Assembly (NCBI GenBank): GCA_964391725.1
Contig: CAYMNB010000008.1
Location: forward strand, 15,327-79,326
Length of the DNA stretch: 64,000 nt
Direction: 5' to 3'
Origin: SpSt-1165 sp964391725
GTDB taxonomy: Bacteria; Chloroflexota; Anaerolineae; Anaerolineales; Anaerolineaceae
Below the pieces are notes generated by a model. It did no database searches and was not told where the DNA came from. It saw only the letters and a program-made list of their open reading frames with translations. A program made the translations under genes and the position numbers. This document shows positions 16,174-25,111 of this stretch, one piece after another. The stretch's first letter is position 1; the number at the start of each line of letters is the position of its first letter.

Positions 16174-17099
16174 TCACTGATCTCTTCAATCTGACCGTCC
16201 TGTTAGGGATCCTATCCTCCGGCATCCGCCTCGCCACACCCTACCTGTATGCTTCGATCGGTGAAGCGTTCAGTCAGCGCAGCGGTGTTTTGAACCTTGG
16301 CGTCGAAGGACAGATGTTGATGGGAGCCTTCACCGCATTTTACGTGGTTGTCGAAACCGGCAACCTGTGGCTGGGCGTGCTGGCCGCTCTCGCTGTGGGT
16401 GCGCTGATGGGCCTTGCCATGGCATTCGTAACCGTGCATCTGCACGCCAAACAAGGCATCAGTGGCATTGGCTTCTACTTGTTCGGCCTGGGTATGAGTA
16501 CCCTCCTATTCCAACTCCTTGTCGGCACAGTCGAAACTGTACGCGGCTTCCCCCGCCTCGATATCCCCTTGTTGGTCGATATCCCCTTCATCGGACCCAT
16601 ATTATTCAGTCAGAGCATACTGGTGTACATTGCCTTCCTGTTGGTACCGGTCGCATGGTTTGTGCTAAACAAAACCACCCTTGGGTTGAAGATCCGTGCG
16701 GTTGGCGAGAACCCGCAGGCTGCTGATTCATTGGGAGTCAGCGTTAACGGTGTGCGCTACTTCACCGTGACCCTTGGGGGCGCTTTTTCGGGTTTGGGCG
16801 GCGCATCACTTTCTATTGCGCTGTTGAATGTATTCCAGCAGAATATGACCGCCGGGCTTGGTTTCATCGCGGTTGCGCTGGTCTATTTCGGCGGATGGCG
16901 TCCGTGGGGTGTCCTCGCTGGCGCTCTACTGTTCAGCATGGTAAATGCTCTGCAACTATGGATTCAAGTGCTGGGGGTCAATATCCCCTCAGAATTGGCA
17001 GTCATGATGCCCTATGTCCTGACCATTCTGGTTTTGGCAGCCTCTGGTTCAAAAATGGTAGCCCCATCCGCCCTTACAAAGCCCTTCGAACGGGAATAG
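16170..17099 (+). CDS. Nucleoside-type ABC transporter permease 2
   Basis: Second membrane subunit (YufQ-like), 309 aa, with about eight to ten transmembrane segments. It repeats the pattern of its partner: VLNLGVEGQMLMGAFTA near residue 45 and the coupling loop RAVGENPQAADSLGV. It is translationally coupled to permease 1. About 110 bases separate it from the binding-protein gene. A TATAAT at 17127-17132 in that gap may provide extra transcription of the binding protein, though no good -35 is visible. Confidence 0.9.
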   Translation: MITDLFNLTVLLGILSSGIRLATPYLYASIGEAFSQRSGVLNLGVEGQMLMGAFTAFYVVVETGNLWLGVLAALAVGALMGLAMAFVTVHLHAKQGISGIGFYLFGLGMSTLLFQLLVGTVETVRGFPRLDIPLLVDIPFIGPILFSQSILVYIAFLLVPVAWFVLNKTTLGLKIRAVGENPQAADSLGVSVNGVRYFTVTLGGAFSGLGGASLSIALLNVFQQNMTAGLGFIAVALVYFGGWRPWGVLAGALLFSMVNALQLWIQVLGVNIPSELAVMMPYVLTILVLAASGSKMVAPSALTKPFERE

Positions 17100-17213
17100 C
17101 CATGTTATAAACCGCCCCATCTGATATATAATCATAGTGAAAGGGGTTGTTAAGAATCAATTCGTTTTTCCCAATTCACATCAAACAATTGAAAATAAAA
17201 TAAGGAGACAGTA

Positions 17214-18206
17214 ATGAAAAAGTTGTTCCCCACGTTAACAATCATTATAGCTATGCTCTTCCTGGCGGCCGCCTGCGGCGGTGCAGGTGGAGCAAGCGAA
17301 GAAGGCACGTTAACAGTTGCCATTGTATCGCCCAGCGCGGTCAATGATTTTGCCTTCACCCAGAGCATCTATGATGCCATGATCGCTTTGCAAGAAGACA
17401 TGGGCGAGGACGCCATCGAATTTGTTTATTCCGAGAGCATGTTTGTGGTCGATGACGCCGCCGCAGCCATCCGTGACTACGCTTCTCAGGGATACGACAT
17501 GGTCATTGCCCATGGTTCCCAATATGGTTCCTCCCTGCAAGAGATTGCACCCGATTTCCCTGAAACCAGCTTCGCCTGGGGAACTACGGTGGACACCTTC
17601 GGTATTCCCAACATTTACGCCTACGAAGCAGCCTCGCATGAAGGCGGGTACGTGATGGGTGTCATGGCAGCCATGATGACCGAAAGCAAGATCATCGGCG
17701 TGGTCGGCCCCATCGAAACCGGTGACGCAAAATTGTATGTGGACGGATTTGTCGCTGGTGTCAAAGCCACCGACCCCACCATTGATGTGCGTGTCACTTA
17801 TATCGGTTCGTTCTCCGATGTAGCCCTGGCTTCTGAAGCCGCCACCACCCATATCGCAGCTGGTGCCGATGTTCTGACTGGCACCGCCCAGATGGTGGTC
17901 GGCGCGATCGGTAAAGCCGAAGAAGCCGGCGCCTTGTGGTTCGGTACCCAGGCTGACCAGGCTGCCTTCTCCCCCAATACAGTGGTCGCCAGCCAGGTCT
18001 ATCACTGGGAAGTGATCCTTAAAGAGATTATCGACCTGCGGGCAGACGGTACCCTTGGTGGGCAATCCTTCGTTGCCAACCTCGCTAACGGCGGTCAGGT
18101 GATGGCTTTCAATCCTGATTTCCCGCTGCCGGACGGCGTTCGCACAGCTGCCGAAGCCACCATTCAGGGTATCATCAACGGCACAATTACCATCAATCTT
18201 CCCTGA
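17214..18206 (+). CDS. BMP family substrate-binding lipoprotein
   Basis: This is the extracellular binding protein of the importer. The lipoprotein signal ends in FLAAAC, so the mature protein is lipid-anchored by a Cys about 19 residues in. It is followed by a Gly/Ser linker and the BMP fold: VAIVSPSAVNDFAFTQSIYDA, the DMVIAHGSQYG segment, SFAWGTTV and TGTAQMVVGAIGKAEEAGA. The length of 330 aa is normal. A GGAG-type site precedes the ATG. A strong hairpin follows the gene, which may favour high levels of this subunit over the ATPase encoded next. Confidence 0.92.
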   Translation: MKKLFPTLTIIIAMLFLAAACGGAGGASEEGTLTVAIVSPSAVNDFAFTQSIYDAMIALQEDMGEDAIEFVYSESMFVVDDAAAAIRDYASQGYDMVIAHGSQYGSSLQEIAPDFPETSFAWGTTVDTFGIPNIYAYEAASHEGGYVMGVMAAMMTESKIIGVVGPIETGDAKLYVDGFVAGVKATDPTIDVRVTYIGSFSDVALASEAATTHIAAGADVLTGTAQMVVGAIGKAEEAGALWFGTQADQAAFSPNTVVASQVYHWEVILKEIIDLRADGTLGGQSFVANLANGGQVMAFNPDFPLPDGVRTAAEATIQGIINGTITINLP

Positions 18207-18223
18207 ACTTTCTGATTAACCGC

Positions 18224-18255
18224 AAATGGCAGCGGTGTTTTCACCGCTGCCATTT
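18224..18255 (+). terminator. Intercistronic 14-bp hairpin after the binding-protein gene
   Basis: AAATGGCAGCGGTG (18224-18237) pairs perfectly with CACCGCTGCCATTT (18242-18255) around a TTTT loop. Only a few Ts follow, so it is more likely a partial terminator or mRNA-stabilising structure than a full stop. It lies between the binding protein and the ATPase gene. Confidence 0.7.
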
Positions 18256-18281
18256 AACATCATCCCGAGGAAGCAGGCACA

Positions 18282-19841
18282 ATGACGGATTCTAACAAAC
18301 TCCCCTCCGGCCAGACCCGTATTGACTGTTTGGAGATGCGCGGCATCACCAAGCGATTTCCCGGTGTCCTCGCCAACGACAACATTGACTTTGATGTATG
18401 CGCCTCTGAAGTGCACGCTCTTTTGGGTGAGAATGGTGCTGGTAAAAGCACCCTGATGAAAATCCTCTACGGTATGTATCATCCTGATGAAGGTCAAATC
18501 CTCATTAACAGTACACCTGTTAACATCACCTCCCCCACCTCTGCCATCAACCACGGCATCGGCATGATTCATCAGCACTTCATGTTGGTGCCAAACCTGA
18601 CCGTTGCAGAGAATGTTGCCCTTGGTTTGAAATCATCGCGCGGGCCATTGACGGATCTTGCCCAGGTCTCACAACGTATCATTATGCTGGCTGATACCTA
18701 TGGCTTACGTATCGATCCTGATGCCTACATCTGGCAGCTTTCTGTCGGCCAGCAGCAGCGGGTGGAAATCATCAAAGCACTTTATCGCGGAGCAGCCCTT
18801 TTGATACTTGACGAACCGACAGCCGTCCTCACGCCGCAAGAAGTAGAGGAACTGTATGTCATTATGCGTCAGATGATGAAAGATGGCTATGCGCTTATAT
18901 TTATCTCTCACAAACTCCACGAAGTGGTCGAGATCAGCCAGCGGGTGACAGTGTTAAGAAACGGCCGTAAAATCGGCACACGGCCAACTTCCGAAACCAA
19001 CAAAAAAAACCTGGCCCAGTGGATGGTGGGTCATGAGATCGATTTCATCACCCTTAACGAAAAGCACCAACCTGGACCGGTTCACCTGAAACTTGAGGAT
19101 GTCACCTGTGATAGTGACCGCGGAACAGAGGGCTTGTGTAACCTCAGCCTTGAAGTCCATGGTGGTGAGATCCTTGGTCTCGCCGGAGTCTCTGGCAACG
19201 GACAATTGGAATTGGCAGAAGTCCTGGCAGGCATGCGCAGTGTCAAGAGCGGCCACATCTATCTGGAAGGCGAAAATGTCACCAACCTGTCGCCGGGAGA
19301 ACGCACCGAGCGCAAGCTCTCCTACATCCCGGAAGAACGCATGCGTGACGGTATGATCGGCGATTTCACCATCGCAGAGAACATGATCTTGCGTGAACAC
19401 CACAAAGCGCCCTACTCAAACCATGGTTTCCTTGACCTGAAATACATATCCACTCACACCGATGAACTCATCAAACAATTTCAAGTGAAAACACCATCGC
19501 AAAAAACCATGGCCAAAAGCCTCTCCGGCGGCAATATCCAGAAGGTGATCCTGGCACGTGAACTGTCGCGCAGTCCACGCTCAATTATCGCCGCCCAGCC
19601 AACCAGGGGACTGGACATCGGTGCCACCCTGTATGTACACAAACAATTAATCGATCAGCGCAACCATGGCACTGCCGTACTGCTCATCTCGGAAGACCTG
19701 GATGAAATCTTTGCCCTGTCAGACCGGATTGCGGTCATTTTCGAAGGCAAGATCATGGAAATTTTGCCGCGCGAAGAAGCCACCCGCGAGAAGGTCGGCC
19801 TGCTGATGGCAGGTGTAGTTCAAGAAGAAACTGTCGAATAA
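18282..19841 (+). CDS. Nucleoside-type ABC transporter ATP-binding protein
   Basis: Fused double ATPase (519 aa) that powers the BMP-type importer (YufO-like). The first domain has Walker A LGENGAGKST, signature LSVGQQQR and Walker B LLILDEPTAVLTP. The second domain begins at GLAGVSGNGQLELAEVLAG (a degenerate Walker A, usual in this family), with signature LSGGNIQKV and IIAAQPTRGLDIGA, where the Walker B Asp is replaced. Such an uneven pair is typical of sugar- and nucleoside-type fused ATPases. It is the last gene of the four-gene operon. Confidence 0.93.
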   Translation: MTDSNKLPSGQTRIDCLEMRGITKRFPGVLANDNIDFDVCASEVHALLGENGAGKSTLMKILYGMYHPDEGQILINSTPVNITSPTSAINHGIGMIHQHFMLVPNLTVAENVALGLKSSRGPLTDLAQVSQRIIMLADTYGLRIDPDAYIWQLSVGQQQRVEIIKALYRGAALLILDEPTAVLTPQEVEELYVIMRQMMKDGYALIFISHKLHEVVEISQRVTVLRNGRKIGTRPTSETNKKNLAQWMVGHEIDFITLNEKHQPGPVHLKLEDVTCDSDRGTEGLCNLSLEVHGGEILGLAGVSGNGQLELAEVLAGMRSVKSGHIYLEGENVTNLSPGERTERKLSYIPEERMRDGMIGDFTIAENMILREHHKAPYSNHGFLDLKYISTHTDELIKQFQVKTPSQKTMAKSLSGGNIQKVILARELSRSPRSIIAAQPTRGLDIGATLYVHKQLIDQRNHGTAVLLISEDLDEIFALSDRIAVIFEGKIMEILPREEATREKVGLLMAGVVQEETVE

Positions 19842-19862
19842 AAATCGCTTTTTTTACGATTG

Positions 19863-21062
19863 TCAGTCTGTCTTGTTCATCTGGCGCTGTCGTCGTTGCA
19901 GCAGCAGGATCACAATACAAACCGCCGCAGCACTCCAGCCGACACCCGATGCCACACCGAACATAGCCGGCAGACCCAGGCTTTGCGCCAATGAACCAAA
20001 CACTGGCCCCGCGATCAATGGCGCCAACCCAAACGCCAGGATGTTCATCAACCCTTGATATGAAGCCACTTCGCTGACACGCGCCTTCGAATCGATATAC
20101 ACCACCGCGCTGACCGCCGTGAACCCGAAACCGATCCCGCGAAAGGCCGTAATGGCGATTAGCATCCAGCCAGCCGTCGCAAGCGAGAAACCCAGCCAGG
20201 AAAGCGCAAAGATACTGGCGCCAATCAAAAATGCCCACATCGGGCCGATTTTTCTGATTAACTTTGACACCAGGTACATAGTGGGGATTTCAACCACCGC
20301 CGAAGCAGAGCGCATCATACCTGCCATGGTTTCACTGCCCCCCAAACGGATCATGTGAATGGCAGAAAATTGGTAAAACGCCTGCTGTGCCAGGTTCGAA
20401 AGAAAAACCGCCGATAAAAAAAGCCACACCATTGATTCACGTGGGATCCATTGATGCCACAATTCGGTCTGCTGGATGATTTTGTCTTCTTCCGGCTCTT
20501 CAAGCAGGTTGACAACCACACCGCTGAACAGGAAAAGTGCAGCTGCCCCAAGAAACAGCCACTCGATCCCGATGCGCTGCCAGACCATGCCCATCACCAG
20601 AGAAGCTACCGCGAACCCAAGCGATCCCCACAAGCGCCAGTTGCCGAAGTCCAAGCCGTATTTATTCGCCATTCTGGCAGCCAGCCCGTCCCGGATGGGC
20701 GTGATGGGCGGGCTGAAAGCTGAATACACAATCTGCAATGAGAGCAGCCACAAGAACCCCCAGGGAATGGTCATGAGCGCCGTGAACACACCCAGCATCA
20801 GAAAGCCAACGGTGGTGAACATCACCCGCGCGCGTTTTTTGTCTGCCAGGCGGCACAGGATCGGGCCACTGATAATGGTGATTGCGCCTGGTAGGGCATT
20901 ATAGAGACCGATCTGGCTTTCACTCAAGCCCCGCTGGTCAAAGGCCAGGTTGACAAAGGGCATAAACGCCCCGACCGCGAAAAAAGTTACCAGAAAGACA
21001 ATCGTTCCGCGTAAGTTTGGCGAGAGCCGTTTTTTCAAGGATTTTTGCAAGGTTGTTTCCAT
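19863..21062 (-). CDS. MFS transporter (LacY/nucleoside-permease-like)
   Basis: A 399-aa integral membrane carrier with about twelve hydrophobic segments. The N-terminal layout (VTFFAVGAFMPFVNLAFDQRGLSESQIGLYNALPG) is that of the MFS_1-like/HCAT-NupG-type group. The loop CRLADKKRARVM between TM2 and TM3 is the MFS motif A equivalent. Substrate unknown. It lies 18 bases downstream of the UroD-like gene, so it may take up or export that enzyme's substrate or product. Confidence 0.82.
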   Translation of the reverse strand: METTLQKSLKKRLSPNLRGTIVFLVTFFAVGAFMPFVNLAFDQRGLSESQIGLYNALPGAITIISGPILCRLADKKRARVMFTTVGFLMLGVFTALMTIPWGFLWLLSLQIVYSAFSPPITPIRDGLAARMANKYGLDFGNWRLWGSLGFAVASLVMGMVWQRIGIEWLFLGAAALFLFSGVVVNLLEEPEEDKIIQQTELWHQWIPRESMVWLFLSAVFLSNLAQQAFYQFSAIHMIRLGGSETMAGMMRSASAVVEIPTMYLVSKLIRKIGPMWAFLIGASIFALSWLGFSLATAGWMLIAITAFRGIGFGFTAVSAVVYIDSKARVSEVASYQGLMNILAFGLAPLIAGPVFGSLAQSLGLPAMFGVASGVGWSAAAVCIVILLLQRRQRQMNKTD

Positions 21063-21080
21063 CGAAATTGTAGTATTTGC

Positions 21081-22151
21081 CTAATAAGAACCGAGTTTTT
21101 TGTACAACGCTACGATATTGGCAAAATCTTCCAGGCTGACCGCATCAGGGATACTGTGGTCCGATGCAAAGATGTAACCGCCATTTTCTTTAAGCACGGG
21201 CAGTTTGGTTTCCATCTCTGCCATGATCTTCTCAGGATCGTCCCAGTGTACAGCATTGATGCCGCCATGCAGCACCAATTGATCTCCATACTGCTTTTTG
21301 AGCGCCAGCGTATCCATCCCTGCCTTAACTTCCAACGGATTCAACGCATCCAGCCCGATTTCAATCAGCTCTGGAATAAATGGTTCGATGTTGCCGCAGG
21401 AATGCAGATGGGTTTTGATGCGTTTTGCGTGCGCCCACTCAATGGCACGCTTCTGGAAAGGTTTCAACAGGTTGCGGTACATGCGCAGGGAGAAGAATTG
21501 TTTGTACTTGTAACCCATATCATCCGGCCAGGAGATGGCATCGAATGTATAGCCTGCCTCCCAAACCATGTCCATCAACGTCATCGACATGTGCAGAAAA
21601 TGGCCGAACATATCCATGCACCATTCCGGATTAAGCGCCATGGCGGTCAACACCCGTTCGGTTCCGACCGTCCAGGAATGGGTGACGTCAAACCCGAACC
21701 AGAATTGCCCGATCACCCAGGCGCCATTCTCACGCCAGCCTTTGTAATTTTTACGCAGATGATCCCAGGGGATACGGTCTGGTGTAGGTTGCATGCGTTC
21801 TTTGGCAGCTGCCCAAGATTCCGGCCCGTTGATCTTAAAATCCAGAAATTCAGGCGTTGAAGCAATGTGCTTCCAGTTCTTCAGCGTCGCGCCCCAACTG
21901 GTGGTCACGATGGTGTATTCGTCGGTTTCTTCGACCACCTCTTCTGCAAAGCGCGGCGAGGTATCAACATGGATGCTCTCAAAGTGGTCGAGGTCAAAAT
22001 AATCCACATAACTGATATTTTCTGGCAGTCCTTCCCGATGCCAGCGCTCCAATGTGGTGTGCCAGGGGCTGTCTTGCATCGGCACACGATCCGCCTCGCG
22101 GTGTTCATACATGCGTTGTACGCGTTCGAAGGTGTTCATGGTTTTGCTCAT
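21081..22151 (-). CDS. Uroporphyrinogen-decarboxylase-like protein, probably a methyltransferase-type member
   Basis: The protein (356 aa from the ATG preceded by GAGGAG) has the URO-D/MtbA-like TIM-barrel pattern. THLHSCGNIEPFIPELIEIG contains the His/Cys zinc site of corrinoid-dependent methyltransferase relatives, followed by ALNPLEVKAGMD and LHGGINA. The N-terminal pocket residues of a true heme-pathway HemE are not recognisable, and no heme genes are nearby. Family members without HemE features often act in methyl transfer or sugar metabolism. The specific reaction is unknown. Confidence 0.75.
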   Translation of the reverse strand: MSKTMNTFERVQRMYEHREADRVPMQDSPWHTTLERWHREGLPENISYVDYFDLDHFESIHVDTSPRFAEEVVEETDEYTIVTTSWGATLKNWKHIASTPEFLDFKINGPESWAAAKERMQPTPDRIPWDHLRKNYKGWRENGAWVIGQFWFGFDVTHSWTVGTERVLTAMALNPEWCMDMFGHFLHMSMTLMDMVWEAGYTFDAISWPDDMGYKYKQFFSLRMYRNLLKPFQKRAIEWAHAKRIKTHLHSCGNIEPFIPELIEIGLDALNPLEVKAGMDTLALKKQYGDQLVLHGGINAVHWDDPEKIMAEMETKLPVLKENGGYIFASDHSIPDAVSLEDFANIVALYKKLGSY

Positions 22152-22177
22152 GCTAACTCCTCTTTCACCCAATAAAA

Positions 22178-24091
22178 TTATTCGGACATCGGTTCTTTTT
22201 CGGCCAATCTGGCCCAGGTGTTAAATTTTTGTTCGAGTTGTTTTTGCAAACTGCCGTAACGTGTGGTCAACTGGCGCAGCTCATCTGGATTTTTTTGGGG
22301 GGCGGCCAGAATATCTTCCAGCGATTGCAGCGCTGCCTCCAACGAAGCGATCTCGACTTCTATCTGATATTGCTGTTTCTTACGTTCGCGTTCCTCGCGT
22401 GATACTGCGCGCTGCCCGTAGGTTTTTTGAGTGGTCTGCTCCGCAGCCCTGGTCTTTTCGGTTTCAAGCGCGTTCTGCGCACTCAACCAGCTTTTGTATT
22501 CACTGTAGGAACCTTCATACACCAGCAACGATTGCGCATCCGGTTTCACTTCCCACACCTGTGACGCCAGCGCATCTACAAGATAACGGTCATGTGTCAC
22601 CAGCAGAATGGTGCCGTTGAAATCAGATAGCACGTGCTGCAATATCTCCTGCGAAGGCAGGTCAAGATGGTTGGTAGGTTCATCCAGCAGCAGTAGATTG
22701 GCATTCGATAACGCCAATACTGCCAGCGCCAGCCGTCCGCGTTCGCCGCCAGACAGCGTTTCAACCGTGCGAAATACATCATCTTCCGTGAAAAGATAGC
22801 GCGCCAGATAGTTTCGGATGTCCGCCGGCAGCAGCCCCGGCCGTGAGTGCTCAATTTCTTCCATCAGCGAATTTTCAGCCATCAAGCCTTCGTGTGCCTG
22901 TGCAAAATAACCGACCCGCAGGCTGGCGCCCATCTGCACCTTTCCGCTTAACGGAGGAAGGTGTTCCAGAATAGTCTTGAGAAAGGTGGATTTTCCAGCA
23001 CCATTTGGCCCGATCAACGCCACACATTCACCGCGTTTCACTACCAGATCAGGCACGGTGAAGAGCACTTTGCCATCATCATGATAGCCGATTGACAGTT
23101 CATACGTGCGCAGCACCAGGTCGCCGGAGCGCATGGCAGGTTCCAGCCGGATATGCAGCTTGCTGCGGCTGTGATCAATAGGCCTGGCAATTTTAGATTC
23201 CTTGAGCAGCCGTTCCAAACGCCGGCGGCGACCTTTTGCCTGGTTGGTTTTCTGTCCCTCGATGTTGCGAGCAATGTAGTCCTGTTCTTTGGCGATATAC
23301 TGCTGCTGGGCTTCATATTCTTTCAGGCGGCGCAAATAACGCTCTTCGCGCTGCATCAGGTAAGCGGAGTAATTACCGCGGAATTCTTCTAACCCCGGGG
23401 TCATTTCCCAAATAGTGCGTGTGGTTTGGTCAAGAAAATAGCGGTCATGCGAAACGATCAAAGCCGCCCCCTCCCAATCACGCAGAAAAGCCTCCAACCA
23501 TTCAATCGCGGCAATGTCAAGGTGATTGGTCGGTTCGTCCAACAGCAGCACATCCGGGTTGGAGAGCAGCAGCTTTGCCAACAGCACACGCGTGCGCTCG
23601 CCGCCTGAGAATTGCTCTAACGGACGCTGATAGTCACCCTCCACAAAGCCCAGACCGGTCAGGGTCATGCGGATTTGTGTTTCATACAAATAACCGCCCA
23701 ACCGCTCAAATTCTTCCTGCTTGTTTCCATACTGAATCAACAGCGATTCATCCGCGCCCGGCTGGCTGATTTGCTGTGTCAGCTCTTGCAGCGAGTGTTC
23801 CAAGGCAATCAGATCCTGGAATACAGTCAGGCACTCATTCCACAGGTTCAGCGATGATTCAAACACCGATTCCTGCGGTAAATAACCGATGGTTACGCCT
23901 TTGGCATGGTGAAACCGCCCTTCCGATGCCACTTCCTCGCCGACCAGGATGCGCATCAGGGTGGTTTTACCAACCCCGTTTGCGCCTACCAATCCAATAC
24001 GTGCACGGTAGGGAACCGAAGCAGTTAGCCCAGAGAAAATGTCCTCTGAGCCAAACGACTTTCCCAGGTCGATGATGTCAATCAATGGCAT
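22178..24091 (-). CDS. ABC-F family ATPase
   Basis: A soluble double-ATPase ABC-F protein; members bind the ribosomal E site and rescue or regulate translation. The first domain has Walker A GANGVGKTT, signature FSGGERTR and Walker B LLLDEPTNHLD; the second has GPNGAGKST, LSGGERGR and LLLDEPTNHLD. Between them is the Arg-rich interdomain linker (GQKTNQAKGRRRRLERLL). The C-terminus is a charged coiled coil of about 100 residues, as in Uup/YdiF types. I start at ATG 24091 (MPLIDI), the normal family N-terminus; an ORF from TTG 24139 adds 16 residues. It ends the long polysaccharide run but is probably functionally separate. Confidence 0.9.
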   Translation of the reverse strand: MPLIDIIDLGKSFGSEDIFSGLTASVPYRARIGLVGANGVGKTTLMRILVGEEVASEGRFHHAKGVTIGYLPQESVFESSLNLWNECLTVFQDLIALEHSLQELTQQISQPGADESLLIQYGNKQEEFERLGGYLYETQIRMTLTGLGFVEGDYQRPLEQFSGGERTRVLLAKLLLSNPDVLLLDEPTNHLDIAAIEWLEAFLRDWEGAALIVSHDRYFLDQTTRTIWEMTPGLEEFRGNYSAYLMQREERYLRRLKEYEAQQQYIAKEQDYIARNIEGQKTNQAKGRRRRLERLLKESKIARPIDHSRSKLHIRLEPAMRSGDLVLRTYELSIGYHDDGKVLFTVPDLVVKRGECVALIGPNGAGKSTFLKTILEHLPPLSGKVQMGASLRVGYFAQAHEGLMAENSLMEEIEHSRPGLLPADIRNYLARYLFTEDDVFRTVETLSGGERGRLALAVLALSNANLLLLDEPTNHLDLPSQEILQHVLSDFNGTILLVTHDRYLVDALASQVWEVKPDAQSLLVYEGSYSEYKSWLSAQNALETEKTRAAEQTTQKTYGQRAVSREERERKKQQYQIEVEIASLEAALQSLEDILAAPQKNPDELRQLTTRYGSLQKQLEQKFNTWARLAEKEPMSE

Positions 24092-24139
24092 GGCTACACT
24101 CGTTTTTCCTTCGCAGGAAGTATACCATGCAGAGTGCAA

Positions 24140-25105
24140 TCAATCAGAGATGAAAACCTGATCGATGATCTCCTGCACCCGCTTGCCATCTTCGAGGCCG
24201 CAAAGCACAGGTGTTCCTTTTTCGACCACCTCGATGAAATGACGCATCTCTGTCAGGAAGAGATCATTACGCTCGAATCCCTGCGGCAAGGCATATTCTC
24301 GCCAGCCAGGTTGTGCAGCTATCCACCAGCGGCACATGCCATCAGCATTATCCCAGCGAATGGTGCCCTGTGTGCCAATGATTTCCAGGTCATGGCGGGG
24401 CGGCTGCTGGAAGTAATTCACATGCACCGTGGAAAAAGCACCACTTTGGTGTGCGAACTGCATCTCGCCAAAATCCTCTACCTCGCTCAATTCCAGATCG
24501 CTCAAATTACCTCTCGTGGCTGCTACCCCCTCAATTTCCCCCAACAGCCAGCGCATGTAGTCAATGGGATGGCTGAGTGTGCGCACCACCCCGCCGCCCA
24601 ACTCTTTGCAGGCTGCGTAACCTGTGCGGTAGTCTTCCCAGGGGTGCCAATCGGGCAAGTATTCACCCCAGTGACTTCTGGCGGTCAGTATCCTGCCGAT
24701 TGCGCCTGCTTCAATCAATTGTTTGGCTTTTTGCAGTCCAGGATGAAAACGGAACTGGAAACCCATCAACATTTGCTTGTGCTGCAAACGCAATTCTTGC
24801 GCCAGTTCATCAATGCCAGCCAGGCTGTGTGAGATCGGTTTTTCCATGAAGATGTCGCAACCCGCTCTGGCTGCCGGCAGTGCCACCGACAGGTGCAGCG
24901 CTGTTGGATTGGCAATGATGACAGCATCGGGTTTGTACGCCAGCGCCGCTTCAACCGAAGTCTCAACTGGCACATCTTTTATCTCGTCATCTGCCACTGT
25001 GCTTTTATAGGACCGCAGCAGCACAATATCATGCTCGCCCAAAGCCTGCAAATTGCGGAAATGGCGGCGGCCGATGGAGCCAAAACCTGCGATCAAGAAT
25101 TTCAT
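24140..25105 (-). CDS. Gfo/Idh/MocA family oxidoreductase
   Basis: A 321-aa NAD(P)-dependent sugar dehydrogenase-type enzyme. The Rossmann motif GFGSIGRRHFRNL is at the N-terminus, and the catalytic EKPIS lysine motif is intact. GGGVVRTLSHPIDYMRWLLG supplies the second conserved His/Asp set. Such enzymes oxidise or epimerise UDP- or free sugars. Its position in the glycan operon, 6 bases after a GT2 gene, suggests that it tailors a nucleotide-sugar or sugar-acid precursor. The substrate is unknown. Confidence 0.85.
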   Translation of the reverse strand: MKFLIAGFGSIGRRHFRNLQALGEHDIVLLRSYKSTVADDEIKDVPVETSVEAALAYKPDAVIIANPTALHLSVALPAARAGCDIFMEKPISHSLAGIDELAQELRLQHKQMLMGFQFRFHPGLQKAKQLIEAGAIGRILTARSHWGEYLPDWHPWEDYRTGYAACKELGGGVVRTLSHPIDYMRWLLGEIEGVAATRGNLSDLELSEVEDFGEMQFAHQSGAFSTVHVNYFQQPPRHDLEIIGTQGTIRWDNADGMCRWWIAAQPGWREYALPQGFERNDLFLTEMRHFIEVVEKGTPVLCGLEDGKRVQEIIDQVFISD

Positions 25106-25111
25106 GGTCCC

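Noticed and set aside
17310..18065. 251-aa antisense ORF within the BMP binding-protein gene
   Set aside because: His/Gly-rich composition typical of antisense shadows and no family motif; the plus-strand lipoprotein is certain.
21045..21860. 271-aa plus-strand ORF opposite the UroD-like gene
   Set aside because: Shadow of the minus-strand gene, no ribosome site or domain.
21081..22151. Heme-pathway uroporphyrinogen decarboxylase (hemE)
   Set aside because: The HemE N-terminal substrate-pocket pattern is not recognisable and there are no heme genes nearby; the His/Cys site favours a methyltransferase-type member.
24134..24832. 232-aa plus-strand ORF opposite the Gfo/Idh gene
   Set aside because: Shadow ORF; the minus-strand gene has a Rossmann motif and EKPIS.
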